Assembly: GCA_007120485.1 (NCBI GenBank) | Contig: SKNP01000422.1 | Coordinates: 1-12,939 of the forward strand | DNA: 12,939 nt | Direction: 5' to 3' | DNA from: Nitriliruptoraceae bacterium | GTDB taxonomy: Bacteria > Actinomycetota > Nitriliruptoria > Nitriliruptorales > Nitriliruptoraceae | Shown here: piece after piece, positions 12,084-12,939 of the stretch | Layout of the letters: the number at the start of each line of letters is the position of its first letter | Position numbering within the stretch: position 1 is the first letter of the stretch | Translations under genes and position numbers: made by a program | The notes under the pieces: generated by a model | The model's input: the letters and a program-made list of their open reading frames with translations, nothing else | What the model was told of the DNA's origin: nothing | Database searches by the model: none

Positions 12084-12939
12084 ATGGTCACCACGAACCC
12101 CGCCCTCGCCGAGCTCGGCGGCTACCCGCTGGCACGGCTCCAGGACCTCGCCAACGACCTGCGCGCCGACGGGCAGCCGTTGCACGACTTCTCGATCGGT
12201 GATCCGGACGAGCCGACGCCGCAGCCGATCCGCGACGCGCTGGTCCAGGCCGTCGGTCCGGTCAGCCGCTACCCCACCGCCGCCGGCAAGCGTGAGCTGC
12301 GCGAGGCCGTCGCGGGCTGGGTCGCCCGCCGCCACGGCGTCACGGTCGATCCGGACGCGCACGTGGTCCCCTCGGCGGGGAGCAAGGAAGCGGTGTTCCA
12401 CCTGCCGCTGGCCGTGGTCGACCCGCAGGGCCCGCGGCGTCACGTGCTGTTCGGAACGCCCGGCTACCCGGTGTACGACCGCGGGACCCGGTTCGCTGGG
12501 GGCGTCCCCGACCCCGTGACCCTGACCGCCGAGCGCGGCTGGCGGCTCCACCTCGACGACCTGCCGACCGAGCGGCTCCAGCGCGCCTGCATCGCGTGGC
12601 TCAACTACCCGCACAACCCCACCGGCGCGACCGCGGACCTCGGCTGGTACCGCGAACAACTCGCCGTGGCCCGCGAGCACGACCTGCTGCTGGCCTCCGA
12701 CGAGTGCTACCAGGAGGTGTGGTTCGACCAGCCGGCACCGTCGGTGCTCGAAGCGTGCGACGGGGACCCCACCGGGGTGCTCGCGCTGGTGTCGCTGTCG
12801 AAGCGGTCGGGGATGACCGGCTACCGCTCCGGCGCGATCGTCGGCGACCCGGAGCTGATCCAGCGCATGCGGGTGCTGCGTCCCAACGTGGGCACCGCCT
12901 CGCCGGACTTCGTGCAGGAAGCGGCGATCGCCGCGTGGA
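12084..12939 (+). CDS. dapC: DapC-like succinyldiaminopimelate aminotransferase (cut by window edge)
   Basis: The first 285 residues of a fold-type I PLP aminotransferase. The motifs are YPTAAGKRELREAVAGWVARRHGV (the DapC/AspC-like N-terminal segment), SAGSKEAVFHLP, LNYPHN178PTG, SD206ECY209QEVWF and SLSK240RSGMTGYRSG. K240 forms the PLP Schiff base, D206 holds the pyridine nitrogen, and N178 and Y209 contact the PLP oxygen. The overall pattern fits actinobacterial DapC, which makes N-succinyl-LL-diaminopimelate on the route to lysine and the peptidoglycan crosslinker. An aspartate or other class I aminotransferase remains possible because the C-terminal substrate arginine lies beyond the window. 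Translation appears leaderless. Confidence 0.8.
   Translation, partial: MVTTNPALAELGGYPLARLQDLANDLRADGQPLHDFSIGDPDEPTPQPIRDALVQAVGPVSRYPTAAGKRELREAVAGWVARRHGVTVDPDAHVVPSAGSKEAVFHLPLAVVDPQGPRRHVLFGTPGYPVYDRGTRFAGGVPDPVTLTAERGWRLHLDDLPTERLQRACIAWLNYPHNPTGATADLGWYREQLAVAREHDLLLASDECYQEVWFDQPAPSVLEACDGDPTGVLALVSLSKRSGMTGYRSGAIVGDPELIQRMRVLRPNVGTASPDFVQEAAIAAW

Noticed and set aside
11205..12680. Long open frame antisense to the lipoprotein and DapC-like gene
   Set aside because: Composition is that of a reverse-strand shadow; the sense frames carry a lipobox and aminotransferase motifs.

Overview
The window is very GC-rich DNA from an actinobacterium. Three things point there: extreme G/C at third codon positions, an F420-type guanylyltransferase (cofC/fbiD) divergent from gpsA as in Mycobacterium tuberculosis, and a SerB of M. 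tuberculosis SerB2 architecture. Several genes also begin a few bases after a TANNNT -10 box with no Shine-Dalgarno, as expected of leaderless actinobacterial transcripts. The lineage is inferred; a deep-branching Actinomycetota such as Nitriliruptoria is plausible but unproven. I see no tRNA, rRNA, IS element, prophage or CRISPR array. This looks like chromosomal housekeeping DNA.

Layout. 1-209: regulatory DNA with two inverted repeats, one enclosing the -10 box of the next gene. 210-1127 (+): MFE-2-like hydroxyacyl-CoA dehydrogenase (SDR). 1243-1824 (-): chloramphenicol-phosphotransferase-like P-loop protein whose Walker A lysine is arginine. 1925-2941 (-): gpsA. 3090-3734 (+): cofC/fbiD. 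3819-4325 (-): small LapA-domain membrane protein. 4497-4703 (+): divergent cold-shock-domain protein. The 171 bp between these last two hold five tandem 11-bp repeats, a perfect 12-bp inverted repeat and a palindrome against a -10 box. 4717-5520 (-): unrecognised protein whose N-terminal half has ADP-ribosyltransferase-fold-like motifs. 5642-6640 (+): tandem-GNAT acetyltransferase. 6641-7290: 650 bp without a gene, containing a 16-bp palindrome and two strong hairpins. 7291-8367 (+): secreted NlpC/P60 peptidase with three Cys-paired SLH-like repeats. 8379-9551 (-): membrane-anchored EAL phosphodiesterase with a triple 11-bp repeat upstream. 9777-11006 (-): serB. 11166-12074 (+): unrecognised lipoprotein. 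12084 to the right edge (+): DapC-like aminotransferase, cut off.

How the genes relate. There is no single large operon; most neighbours are convergent or divergent. gpsA supplies glycerol-3-phosphate for phospholipids, and fbiD makes an early F420 precursor. SerB and DapC serve serine and lysine/meso-diaminopimelate synthesis. The NlpC/P60 protein acts on the diaminopimelate-containing peptidoglycan, so it and DapC touch the same polymer. No gene cluster here looks like a new multi-gene system. The most unusual material is regulatory (the 11-bp repeat arrays and the stop-codon/-10 overlap before dapC), followed by the candidate ADP-ribosyltransferase-like protein and the Walker A variant kinase.
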